Of a stretch of DNA of 64,000 nt, positions 42,186-50,397 are shown in pieces. Numbering within the stretch: position 1 is the first letter of the stretch; every line of letters starts with the position of its first letter. The translations under genes and the position numbers were made by a program. Under the pieces are notes generated by a model. That model was given only the letters and a program-made list of their open reading frames with translations. It ran no database searches and was not told the origin of the DNA. The stretch is from JBBUX01 sp037445775 (GTDB lineage: Bacteria > Actinomycetota > Coriobacteriia > Anaerosomatales > PHET01), in contig JBBIJX010000001.1 in the NCBI GenBank assembly GCA_037445775.1, forward strand, positions 23,325 through 87,324. The letters are read 5' to 3'.

Positions 42186-42351
42186 TCGCATCCTCCACGC
42201 CCGCTCAATGACAGCATACCCTGCCTGCCGCGCGCTTCCATACCATCTCCACCCCCGCGACACGGCAGCTTCGCGCGAGAAGGGCACACTGGTCTACATC
42301 GGCAGACCCGACGCCACGGGTGAGCCGGACGAACGCAGAGAGGTCGCACCA

Positions 42352-42555
42352 ATGGAGCTGATCGTCGCGCTGGCCGTTGCGGGTATCGCAGGCGTCTTCG
42401 TGGCCGTCAACGGCCGCCGCGCACCAGTCTGCACCACGCGCCGCGTCCCGTCTTCGCCTACTGACGAAGCCGAGCGCATCCTGGCAAGCCGCTACGCGCG
42501 CGGCCGCATCACGGCCGAAGAGTACGACCGCATGGCAGCAGTGCTCAGGCGCTGA
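42352..42555 (+). CDS. Small SHOCT-domain membrane protein
   Basis: 67 residues from ATG 42352 (AGAGG upstream). One N-terminal transmembrane helix (ELIVALAVAGIAGVFVAVN) is followed by a linker and a C-terminal SHOCT motif, DEAERILASRYARGRITAEEYDRM. SHOCT modules are short helical pairs often at the end of small membrane proteins and thought to mediate oligomerisation. It is divergent from the three-PASTA gene. Confidence 0.75.
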   Translation: MELIVALAVAGIAGVFVAVNGRRAPVCTTRRVPSSPTDEAERILASRYARGRITAEEYDRMAAVLRR

Positions 42556-42597
42556 GATCCCCTCGCAGGGCACCCCGCGGCCTCCCTCTTCTCCCTC

Positions 42598-42637
42598 ACG
42601 CGGAACGGCCAGGCGTCGCCGCCGGGCCGTTCCGCGT
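42598..42637. terminator. Strong GC hairpin after the SHOCT gene
   Basis: Arms ACGCGGAACGGCC (42598-42610) and GGCCGTTCCGCGT (42625-42637) form a perfect 13-bp stem with a 14-base loop. It lies between the SHOCT and ABC exporter genes. No U-tract follows on either strand, so its terminator role is inferred from strength and position. Confidence 0.5.
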
Positions 42638-42739
42638 CACGAGACACCACTCGGGTAGAATCCCCTCGCGGCCGTCCCGGGCCGTGTTCAACCGGTCGCG
42701 ACCGTGAGGCAACACCGATCCGAGGGCACAGGTACGCCA

Positions 42740-44524
42740 GTGTCGATGTCGCTCGTTCGAGCCCTGCGCTTCATGCGCTCATACGCCGGGTGGGCCGCCC
42801 TCGGCGTTCTCACCGTACTCGCTTCGTCCCTCGCCGACCTCCTGAGCCCGCAGGTCCTGCGCCGCCTCATCGATGTTGGCATCGCTGGACAAGACCGTAC
42901 CGTGATCCTCTCAAGCGCTCTGATGCTCGTGGGACTCGCCGTGACCGGCGGCGTCGCGAGCTTCCTCCAAGGCTACTTCTCCGCGCGGGCGAGCCACGGC
43001 GCGGCGTTCGAGATGCGAAACGCGATCTTCGACAAGCTGCAGCGACTCTCGTTCTCCTACCACGACAAGGCGCAGGCCGGACAGCTCATCACGCGCGTCA
43101 CGAGCGACGTGGACCTTGTGCGCGACTTCGTGGGTGGCGGCCTCGTGCAGACAGTGTCCGCCCTGATCCTGCTCATCGGCGCGGTCACTTTCCTGCTCCG
43201 GCTCGATCCGACCCTCGCCACGGCCGCGCTCGTTGTGATCCCGGCGACCGCGGTGGTGTTGCTGCTGTTCGTCCGTCGTCTTGGACCCATGTTCAAGGAG
43301 TTTCAGGTGCGGCTCGCTGCGCTCAACACGATCCTTCAGGAGAACGTCGCGGGCGCGCGTGTCGTACGCGCCTTCGCGCGCGAGGATCTCGAAACCGATC
43401 GCTACGACACAGCGAACAGCACCCTCCTGGCCCAGGGTCTCGAGGTGCGACGAGTCGTCGCCAACGCGTTCCCGCTGCTCTTCGGCGTAGGGACCATCGG
43501 CGTTGCGATCGTGACCTGGGCGGGAGCTGTGCGAATCGTCGCCGGAACACTGACCGTGGGTGAACTGGTCGCCTTCACCGCCTACCTCTTCCTGCTGCTT
43601 CAGCCGCTGTTCATCATCGGGTTCGGCGCCCAGGCGATCGCCCGCGCTGGCGCGAGCGCAGAACGGCTCTTCGAGGTTCTCGACACACCGGAGGACGTGT
43701 CCGAGAAGCCCGGCGCCGTCGAACTCGGGGCGCTCAGCGGACGCGTCACGCTGCGCGACGTGCACTTCCGGTACCCCGGTGCCGAGCGCGAGATACTCGA
43801 GGGCGTCGACTTGGACGTCGAGCCGAACACGACCGTAGCAGTCGTTGGAGGTACGGGCTCGGGCAAGACCACGCTCGTCAACCTGATACCACGCTTCTAC
43901 GACGTCAGCTCGGGCGCGGTGCTTCTCGACGGCGTCGACGTGCGCGACGCTACCCTCGCCTCGATACGCGGGCAGATCGGCTTCGTGATGCAGGACTCCG
44001 TACTGTTCAGCGGCACGATCCGGGAGAACATCGCGTACGGGCGGCCGGACGCGACTCTCAGCGAGATCGAGCTGGCGGCGCGCTCAGCGCAGGCCCACGA
44101 TTTCATCGCGGCGTTCCCGGAAGGTTACGAGACGCGCGTCGGCGAACGCGGCGTCAAGCTCTCCGGTGGCCAGCGGCAGCGCATCGCGATCGCCCGGGCC
44201 GTACTCATCGACCCGCGCGTGCTCGTCATGGACGACTCCACGTCTGCGGTCGACTCGGAGACAGAGGCCGCCATCCGTGCGCAACTCGACGAGCTCATGC
44301 GCGGCCGTACCGCCTTCATAGTGGCGCAACGGCTCTCCACTGCCCGAGAGGCCGACCTCGTCGTCGTGCTTCACGAGGGGCGGATCGCCGACAGCGGCAC
44401 ACATGAGGAGCTTCTCGAACGCTCGTGTCTCTACGCGGAGATAGCCGCGAGCCAGCTCGTGCTCGACACCGGCGACACCCTCGACACCGGAGCGTGCGGC
44501 ATCGGCGAAGGTGGTGGCGCTTGA
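42740..44524 (+). CDS. ABC exporter half-transporter, subunit 1 (degenerate Walker B)
   Basis: 594 residues. About six transmembrane helices (residues 20-310) precede an ATPase domain with Walker A Lys376 (GGTGSGKTTL) and canonical signature LSGGQ (474-478). The Walker B reads VLVMDDS, with Asp499 where catalytic Glu is usual. Start GTG 42740 is preceded by AGG at seven bases; ATG 42746 is an alternative. Its stop shares one base with the start of subunit 2. The pair matches heterodimeric type IV exporters with one degenerate ATP site (BmrC/BmrD-like). Substrate is unknown. Confidence 0.9.
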   Translation: MSMSLVRALRFMRSYAGWAALGVLTVLASSLADLLSPQVLRRLIDVGIAGQDRTVILSSALMLVGLAVTGGVASFLQGYFSARASHGAAFEMRNAIFDKLQRLSFSYHDKAQAGQLITRVTSDVDLVRDFVGGGLVQTVSALILLIGAVTFLLRLDPTLATAALVVIPATAVVLLLFVRRLGPMFKEFQVRLAALNTILQENVAGARVVRAFAREDLETDRYDTANSTLLAQGLEVRRVVANAFPLLFGVGTIGVAIVTWAGAVRIVAGTLTVGELVAFTAYLFLLLQPLFIIGFGAQAIARAGASAERLFEVLDTPEDVSEKPGAVELGALSGRVTLRDVHFRYPGAEREILEGVDLDVEPNTTVAVVGGTGSGKTTLVNLIPRFYDVSSGAVLLDGVDVRDATLASIRGQIGFVMQDSVLFSGTIRENIAYGRPDATLSEIELAARSAQAHDFIAAFPEGYETRVGERGVKLSGGQRQRIAIARAVLIDPRVLVMDDSTSAVDSETEAAIRAQLDELMRGRTAFIVAQRLSTAREADLVVVLHEGRIADSGTHEELLERSCLYAEIAASQLVLDTGDTLDTGACGIGEGGGA

Positions 44525-46314
44525 TGCACGGGCCGGGACCGTCGCTCAAGCAGCTCGCGAAGAACGAACGCCCGGCGTCCTCGTGGGCGGTCGCATCACG
44601 GCTGATCGCCTACCTGCGCCCTCACGTCGGCCAGGTCGTCGTGGGTCTGGCGTGGCTCGTCGTGTCGTCCGGATGCATCGCCGCCGCCCCGGCACTGACG
44701 GGCCGGCTCATCGACATCGCACTCGAGAACGCGGGCACTGGTGACTGGCGAGTGCTGACCCCAGCGTCCGTGCTGCTCGTGGGCGTCGCGCTCGCGGGCT
44801 GGTTCGCCCAGCGGATGCAGATACTGACGCTGGGCGCGGCGGGACAGGAGGCTCTCTACGCGATCCGCTCAGACGTCTTCCACCGCATCGTGACCCTCGA
44901 CGTGGGCTACTTCGAGGGGGTGGAGTCGGGCGACCTCATGAGCCGCCTCATCAACGACATCGAGCAGGTCAACTCGTTCCTGTCGCAGGGCCTCAGGAGG
45001 TTGCTCTCCTCGGGCCTCGGCCTGACCGCCACCCTCGTGTTCATGCTCGTCGTCGAGTGGCGCTTGGCCGTGGCGACCCTGCTCGCCGTCCCGCTCATGT
45101 TCCTTGTCACGCGCGCGTTCGGCGCGCTCGCCCGCGTTGCGTTCCGACGTCGCCAAGAGTCGATCGGCGAGGTGTCGGCGACATTGGCCGAGGAGCTGGG
45201 TGGGATCCGCGTATCGCAGGCGTTCAACCGCACCGAACGCAACCGCGCCGAGTTCATGGGCCGCAACGCGATGAACCGCGACGCGAATATCAGCGCGGCG
45301 ACCGTGTCGTCAGCCTTCTCGCCGGTGCTGTCGGTGATCTCGACGAGCGCCACCGCGCTCGTGGCCGCTGTAGGCGGCTGGTCCGCGGCCCAAAACATCA
45401 TCACCGTAGGCGTTGTCGTCGCGTTCGTGAACTACGCGCGGCAGTTCTTCAACGCCGTCACGCAGCTCTCGTCGCTGTACTCCGAGACCCAATCCGCACT
45501 GGCGGGCGGAGAGCGCGTGTTCGCGTTGCTCGACACGGCGACCGCGGTGCGCGAACCGGATGAGCCGCTGCGGTTCGCGCGCCCAAGGGGCGCCATCGAG
45601 CTGCGCGACGTACGCTTCTCGTATCGCACCGGCCTCGAGGTCCTCCACGGCATCGACCTCACCGTAGCCGCCGGCGAGACACTCGCGATCGTGGGCGCGA
45701 CCGGGGCCGGCAAGACCACGCTCGTGAACCTGGTTCCTCGCTTCTACGACCCGACGTCGGGCGCGGTCCTCCTCGACGGTGTCGACGTGCGCGAGATCGG
45801 CCTTGGCGACCTTCGACGCGCTTTCGGCATCGTGCTGCAGGACCCCTTCCTGTTCTCCGGCTCGATCGCGGCGAACATCCGCTACGGAGATCCCGACGCT
45901 ACTGATGAGGAACTCAGGCGGGCGGCGTCGATCTCAGGAGCGCTCGAGTTCATCGAGCGTCTGCCCGACGGTTTCGATACTCTCGTCACCGAGCGCGGCG
46001 CGTCGCTGTCGACGGGCGAGAGGCAGCTCGTCGCGTTCGCACGTGCGATCGTCGCGGACCCGGCGATCCTCATCCTCGACGAGGCGACTTCGTCAGTGGA
46101 CACCCGCACCGAACAGCTCATCCAGCGGGGACTCAGGGCGATGCTCACGGAACGTACCGCGCTCGTCATCGCGCACCGGCTCTCGACGATCCGCGACGCC
46201 GACCGCATCGTCGTTCTGGACGAGGGCCGCATCGTCGAGGAAGGCGCCTACCGCGACCTTCTCGCGACCGGCGGTGCCTTCGCCGCACTCCACCACGCCC
46301 AGTTCGGGGAGTAG
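44524..46314 (+). CDS. ABC exporter half-transporter, subunit 2 (degenerate signature)
   Basis: 596 residues. Transmembrane domain first, then an ATPase domain with Walker A Lys397 (GATGAGKTTL), Walker B ILILDE with catalytic Glu520 and H-loop IAHRLS. The signature reads LSTGE (495-499) instead of LSGGQ. Combined with subunit 1, the active ATP site uses this Walker B and the neighbour's LSGGQ, and the degenerate site uses the neighbour's Walker B and this LSTGE. ATG 44524 overlaps the stop of subunit 1 by one base. A strong hairpin follows at 46377. Confidence 0.92.
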   Translation: MHGPGPSLKQLAKNERPASSWAVASRLIAYLRPHVGQVVVGLAWLVVSSGCIAAAPALTGRLIDIALENAGTGDWRVLTPASVLLVGVALAGWFAQRMQILTLGAAGQEALYAIRSDVFHRIVTLDVGYFEGVESGDLMSRLINDIEQVNSFLSQGLRRLLSSGLGLTATLVFMLVVEWRLAVATLLAVPLMFLVTRAFGALARVAFRRRQESIGEVSATLAEELGGIRVSQAFNRTERNRAEFMGRNAMNRDANISAATVSSAFSPVLSVISTSATALVAAVGGWSAAQNIITVGVVVAFVNYARQFFNAVTQLSSLYSETQSALAGGERVFALLDTATAVREPDEPLRFARPRGAIELRDVRFSYRTGLEVLHGIDLTVAAGETLAIVGATGAGKTTLVNLVPRFYDPTSGAVLLDGVDVREIGLGDLRRAFGIVLQDPFLFSGSIAANIRYGDPDATDEELRRAASISGALEFIERLPDGFDTLVTERGASLSTGERQLVAFARAIVADPAILILDEATSSVDTRTEQLIQRGLRAMLTERTALVIAHRLSTIRDADRIVVLDEGRIVEEGAYRDLLATGGAFAALHHAQFGE

Positions 46315-46339
46315 GCGTGGGGCGACAGGAGGCGTGGGC

Positions 46340-46445
46340 GCACGGAGCGGAGGGTCCGCCGCGAGTTCCGCAACTAAGAGGGGCGGCCCGTCGGCCGCCC
46401 CTCTGAAGTGAGGACTGTCTGAGCGCCGGACCCTCCGCTCCGTGC
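46340..46445. repeat. 19-bp inverted repeat enclosing the convergent terminator
   Basis: Arms gcacggagcggagggtccg (46340-46358) and its exact complement (46427-46445) flank the terminator hairpin at 46377-46404. They could form a long-range stem of 19 bp around the inner hairpin. Confidence 0.85.
46377..46404. terminator. Terminator hairpin between the ABC exporter and the GltB-like gene
   Basis: Arms AGAGGGGCGGCC (46377-46388) and GGCCGCCCCTCT (46393-46404) form a perfect 12-bp stem with loop CGTC. It lies between convergent genes and could act in both directions. There is little U on either side. Confidence 0.7.
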
Positions 46446-46452
46446 AGCCCGC

Positions 46453-48045
46453 CTAACCCTCGATGATCCGCATCGCCTCTTCGCGATACGCATCAGTCAC
46501 GAACGGGATGCCTGATATCTCGGAAGCCTCTCGCGTGAGGGCCATGAGATCCGCGCGCGCGATCGTGTTCAGGCGCATGTTGCGCGATCCGCTCATGAGC
46601 TGCTGCAGCCCTACCTTGATCTTGTCCGAGTATGTGTACACGGCTATCGCGCCAAGCGGGAACTTGTCGACCTCGTCGCCGTACTTCGCTTTGAGGGTCT
46701 CGTACGTGACGAAGATCTCTTCCTTGGTCCCGCCGAACGCCGCGACGGACTTCGGCAGATCCTGCTCCTTCATCCAGACCTCGATGTTCTTGCCTACGAA
46801 TCCCGGGATCATGAGCGCGCGGCCCATACAGACCGCCTTTGTGTGCGGCGCTCCAAGCGCCAGCACCTTGAAGACGTGATCCTCGGTCGAGAACCCGCCC
46901 GCAATTGCGATGTCGGGCACGTAGGCACCCTGCGACGCCAACTTCTCGAGCAGCTCGTTCGCCATGCACTGGAGGTAGAACGTCGGGACACCCCACTCCT
47001 CCATCATGCGCCACGGGCTCATGCCGGTACCACCGGGGGCCCCGTCGATAGTCAGAAGGTCGATCTTGGCGTTCGAGGCCCACTTGATTGCCATCGCCAG
47101 CTCGCGCATGGGGTAGGCGCCCGTCTTGAGGGTGACGCGCTTCACGCCCAGGTCTCGCAACCTCTGCACCTCGGCGTAGAACGCTTCCTCCTCCACGAAG
47201 CCGAGGCGGCTGTGGCGCTCGAACTGGCGAATGGCGCCGTCCTTGAAGGCCGCCTGTATGGCCGGGTCGGAGGGGTCCGGCGTGACGAGGTAGCCGCGGT
47301 TCTGCAGTTCCAGCGCCCGCTCGAGTGTGTTGACCTTGATCTCGCCGCCAATACACTTCGCGCCCTGGCCCCACTTGAGCTCCATGGTCGTCACGCCCAA
47401 CTTCTCGACCACATACTCGGCGACGCCGAGGCGCGTGTCCTCGACGTTCATCTGAACGAGGATGTCGCCGTATCCTTCCTCCTGGTAGCGGCGGAAGAGC
47501 TCGACGCGGCGCTCCATATCAGGCGCCTTCGTCACCTTGCCGTGTCCGTCACGCTCGAGCGCCGGGTCGATACCGCACACGTTCTCGCCACACACGATCG
47601 AGATGCCCGAGATCGCGGCACCGATGGCGAACTGCTCCCAGTTCTTGCGAGCGATCTCGGTCGAGCCCAGGGCGCCGGTGAAGATCGGCACCTTCATCTT
47701 TACCTTGTTGGTGACACCGAACTCGGTCTCCGTGTCTACCATCGGGAAGAGCGTGTTGTCGGGATCGCCCACGACTCCCTCAGGCAGCCCCTTGGCACCG
47801 AGCGCGTAGCCCTGGATATTGAGGTGGGAGTAGTCGATGGGGTAGTCTTTGTCGCCGCCGGCTGTCACCTCGCCGAACGGGCCGGGGTAGATGACCTCTC
47901 TGCCACGGAAGGACGCCTTGAAAACCTCGCAGTTGCCGCGGCATCCGTCGATGCAGCGGGCGCACAGACCGGAGCCCGGCACGACATCTTTCGAACGGTT
48001 AGCTGTCTGCGTCACATCGTTACCGCGTGGACATTGCAGATTCAC
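46453..48045 (-). CDS. FMN-binding glutamate synthase-family protein (GltB central-domain type)
   Basis: 530 residues. The N-terminus has a Cys cluster (CPRG, GLCARCIDGCRGNC), and the rest is the GltB FMN/TIM-barrel domain, with GALGSTEIARKNWEQ, LKWGQGAKCIGGEI, TIDGAPGGTGMSPW and AGGFSTEDHVFK. There is no amidotransferase or C-terminal GXGXG domain, so it resembles the archaeal-type GltB core. It may form glutamate with separate partners, or act on other substrates. GTG 48045 has GGGGAGAGGG upstream. It is divergent from glnA, which supports a nitrogen-assimilation role. Confidence 0.85.
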   Translation of the reverse strand: MNLQCPRGNDVTQTANRSKDVVPGSGLCARCIDGCRGNCEVFKASFRGREVIYPGPFGEVTAGGDKDYPIDYSHLNIQGYALGAKGLPEGVVGDPDNTLFPMVDTETEFGVTNKVKMKVPIFTGALGSTEIARKNWEQFAIGAAISGISIVCGENVCGIDPALERDGHGKVTKAPDMERRVELFRRYQEEGYGDILVQMNVEDTRLGVAEYVVEKLGVTTMELKWGQGAKCIGGEIKVNTLERALELQNRGYLVTPDPSDPAIQAAFKDGAIRQFERHSRLGFVEEEAFYAEVQRLRDLGVKRVTLKTGAYPMRELAMAIKWASNAKIDLLTIDGAPGGTGMSPWRMMEEWGVPTFYLQCMANELLEKLASQGAYVPDIAIAGGFSTEDHVFKVLALGAPHTKAVCMGRALMIPGFVGKNIEVWMKEQDLPKSVAAFGGTKEEIFVTYETLKAKYGDEVDKFPLGAIAVYTYSDKIKVGLQQLMSGSRNMRLNTIARADLMALTREASEISGIPFVTDAYREEAMRIIEG

Positions 48046-48123
48046 TGCCCTCTCCCCTCGCACTCTTCGTTCGGACCCGCGCTGGGACCCTCGCGCTCTG
48101 TAAGTGCCACGCATAGTAGCGCG

Positions 48124-48161
48124 TTTCGAAAAGTGTTAGAAACACAGACGGCTCTTATAAG
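48124..48161. promoter_or_regulatory. Candidate glnA promoter with inverted repeat
   Basis: Between the divergent GltB-like and glnA genes lie TTTCGAAA (48124-48131), the inverted repeat GTGTT-aga-AACAC (48133-48145) and a -10-like TATAAG (48156-48161) for glnA. GTGTTA sits 17 bases before the -10. A nitrogen regulator may bind here; the site does not match the Bacillus or actinomycete GlnR consensus. Confidence 0.35.
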
Positions 48162-48203
48162 CACTGCGTCGTGCACACCGCCCTACCCCGAACGGGAGGA
48201 CTG

Positions 48204-49532
48204 ATGACACTGGAGAATCGTGAACAAGCCATCCGCACCATCACCGATCAGGGTGTGGACTTCATCCACCTGTGGTTCACCGACGTGCTTGGATTCCTGA
48301 AGACCTTCGTCATCACGATCGATGAGCTCGAGCTCGCCATGACCGAGGGCATGGGATTCGACGGCTCATCGATCCAGGGCTTCGCGCGCATCCAGGAGTC
48401 GGACATGGTGGCACTTCCGGATCCCGGCACGCTGCAGATCCTGCCCTGGCGCCAAGGGGACCACCTCGTCGCGACGATGTTCTGCGACGTCGTTCGCCCA
48501 GACGGCTCGCCGTACCCGGGAGACCCCCGCAACGTGTTGCGCCGCAACGTGGAACGAGCAAGGTCGATGGGGTTCGAGTTCTTCGTCGGCCCGGAACTCG
48601 AGTACTACTACCTCAAGAACGACCAGGGTACCGAATTGCTCGACCACGGCGGCTACTTCGACATGACGACGCGCGACCTCGCGGTCGACCTGCGCACGGA
48701 GACGGTCCGCGCGCTGAAGAACTTCGGCATCCAGGTCGAGTACAGCCACCACGAAGTGGGCCCGAGCCAGCACGAGATCGACCTGCGCTACGACGAGGCC
48801 CTCCGGATGGCCGACAAGGTCATGACCTACCGCCTGGTCGTGAAGGAGATAGCGCAGCTCAACGGCGTCTACGCCACGTTCATGCCGAAGCCCATGTACG
48901 GCGAGGCCGGTAGCGGCATGCACGTGCACCAGTCGCTCTTCCGCGACGGGCGGAATGCCTTCTACGACGCGGCGGACGAGTTCCACCTCTCCGAGGTCGC
49001 CAAGTCCTACGTCGCCGGACTGCTCCACCACGCGCGCGCGATATGCGCCGTCACGAACCAGTGGGTCAACTCGTACAAGCGCCTCGTCTCGGGCTACGAG
49101 GCGCCGGTCCATATCTGCTGGGCGCACCGCAACCGCTCGGCACTAGTGCGGGTGCCTATGTACAAACCCGGCAAGGAGAACGCGACCCGTGTCGAGCTGC
49201 GCTCCCCGGACCCCGCATGCAACCCCTACCTCGCGTTCGCGGTCATGCTGGCGGCGGGTCTCGACGGCATCGAGCGCGGACTCGAACTGCCGGCTGACGT
49301 CACCGACAACATCTACGAGATGGAAGACCTGGAGCGTACGAAGCTCGGAATCGCGCAGCTCCCCGAAAGTCTCAACGAGGCGGTCAACGAGATGGAGCGA
49401 AGTGAGTTGATCCGCGAAGCGCTCGGCGAGCAGGTCTTCCAGTGGTTCATCCGCAACAAGCGTATCGAGTGGCATGACTACCGCACGCGCGTCACCTCGT
49501 GGGAGCGCGATTCGTACCTCGCGATCCTCTAG
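48204..49532 (+). CDS. glnA: Glutamine synthetase type I (GSI-alpha-like)
   Basis: 442 residues. MGFDGSSIQGF, FFVGPELEYY, GSGMHVHQSL, NRSALVRVP and NPYLAFAVMLAAGLDGI are GSI landmarks. The adenylylation loop with the NLYDLP Tyr motif of GSI-beta enzymes is absent (NIYEMEDLERTKLG instead), so it is GSI-alpha and probably feedback controlled rather than adenylylated. ATG 48204 follows GGGAGGACTG. A strong terminator lies 28 bases after its stop. Confidence 0.95.
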   Translation: MTLENREQAIRTITDQGVDFIHLWFTDVLGFLKTFVITIDELELAMTEGMGFDGSSIQGFARIQESDMVALPDPGTLQILPWRQGDHLVATMFCDVVRPDGSPYPGDPRNVLRRNVERARSMGFEFFVGPELEYYYLKNDQGTELLDHGGYFDMTTRDLAVDLRTETVRALKNFGIQVEYSHHEVGPSQHEIDLRYDEALRMADKVMTYRLVVKEIAQLNGVYATFMPKPMYGEAGSGMHVHQSLFRDGRNAFYDAADEFHLSEVAKSYVAGLLHHARAICAVTNQWVNSYKRLVSGYEAPVHICWAHRNRSALVRVPMYKPGKENATRVELRSPDPACNPYLAFAVMLAAGLDGIERGLELPADVTDNIYEMEDLERTKLGIAQLPESLNEAVNEMERSELIREALGEQVFQWFIRNKRIEWHDYRTRVTSWERDSYLAIL

Positions 49533-49560
49533 TAGTCACTCCGACATCCCAAGCTCCCCT

Positions 49561-49595
49561 GAGAGCCGCCCACCGGGCGGCTCTCTCCTTTTCTG
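49561..49595 (+). terminator. Rho-independent terminator of glnA
   Basis: Arms GAGAGCCGCCC (49561-49571) and GGGCGGCTCTC (49575-49585) form an 11-bp stem followed by TCCTTTTCTG. It is the clearest classical terminator in the window. Confidence 0.92.
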
Positions 49596-49663
49596 TCTTC
49601 GTACCAGTATCCCAAGATGAAGCCTCGACTTTGAGTTGCGGGTAATACATAGCCTCCGAACAG

Positions 49664-49728
49664 CAGATATGTTTCAAGACTCAAGTTTCACTTGAGTCTT
49701 GCATCAATATATCTGTGTCGTCTATTAT
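49664..49728 (+). promoter_or_regulatory. PadR operator palindrome overlapping the padR promoter
   Basis: A perfect 12-bp inverted repeat, CAAGACTCAAGT-ttc-ACTTGAGTCTTG (49675-49701), is flanked by a second, looser repeat CAGATAT (49664-49670) and ATATCTG (49709-49715). TTGCAT (49699-49704) and TATTAT (49723-49728) form a -35/-10 with 18-base spacing, so the palindrome covers the -35. The local sequence is much more AT-rich than its surroundings. Autorepression by the PadR protein encoded 35 bases downstream is the simplest reading. Confidence 0.75.
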
Positions 49729-49762
49729 ATGTCCTGTCTCCTATTGTTCAGAGGGTGACCGA

Positions 49763-50356
49763 ATGTCCCTGGACTATGCGTTGCTGGGCCTGCTTGCGGA
49801 ACACCCGCGCTCCGGGTATGACATGAAGACCCGCGTCTTCGACGGGCCGCTGTCGCCCTTCTGGTCAGCCGATCAGGCCCAGATCTACCGGACGCTGGAC
49901 CGCCTTGAGAAGGAGCGTCTGTGCCGATCCCGCAGACGACGGCAGGCGGGACGCCCTGACCGCCGCATCTACGAGATCACGCATGCCGGGGTCGAGGCCC
50001 TCGGCGAATGGCTCCTCGAACCTGAGCCTCTTCCTCCCACCCGAGATCCGTTGATGCTCCGTATGCACTTCGCTGCGACCCTCTCTGACGCCTCACTGAT
50101 CGCGCTGCTGGAAGCTCGGCGCACACAGCACCAAGGACGTCTGGACAGCGCACGTGACCACGCGCGGGGGCTCGCGAACGCACCGACGCAGTCCCTCCGG
50201 GCGCTGACCCTTCGCGAGGCGGCACTTGAGGGAACGGCGGCTCGCGAACGCGCGATCATCGACTGGCTTGATGACTGCATCGATGCGATTCGCGACGGAG
50301 CGCTTCCGGGCTCCGAGAGCACAGAAATCGGTCAACGACACCTGTTCGGGACGTAG
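49763..50356 (+). CDS. PadR family transcriptional regulator
   Basis: 197 residues. The N-terminal winged helix (SLDYALLGLLAEHPRSGYDM, IYRTLDRLEKERL, GRPDRRIYEIT) is the PadR type, and the C-terminal helical domain (Vir-like dimer region) is longer than in subfamily 2. ATG 49763 has AGAGGGTG upstream. The palindrome at 49675-49701 is the likely binding site. The flavoprotein gene 42 bases downstream may be part of the regulon. Confidence 0.9.
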   Translation: MSLDYALLGLLAEHPRSGYDMKTRVFDGPLSPFWSADQAQIYRTLDRLEKERLCRSRRRRQAGRPDRRIYEITHAGVEALGEWLLEPEPLPPTRDPLMLRMHFAATLSDASLIALLEARRTQHQGRLDSARDHARGLANAPTQSLRALTLREAALEGTAARERAIIDWLDDCIDAIRDGALPGSESTEIGQRHLFGT

Positions 50357-50379
50357 GTCGGCGTATACTGTTGCCGACC
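50356..50379 (+). promoter_or_regulatory. Inverted repeat over the -10 of the flavoprotein gene
   Basis: GGTCGGC (50356-50362) and GCCGACC (50373-50379) form a perfect 7-bp repeat centred on TATACT (50364-50369), a good -10 about 30 bases before GTG 50398. The repeat may be an operator or a hairpin at the 5' end of the message. Confidence 0.5.
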
Positions 50380-50397
50380 CTTCGAAAGGGGTTGCGC

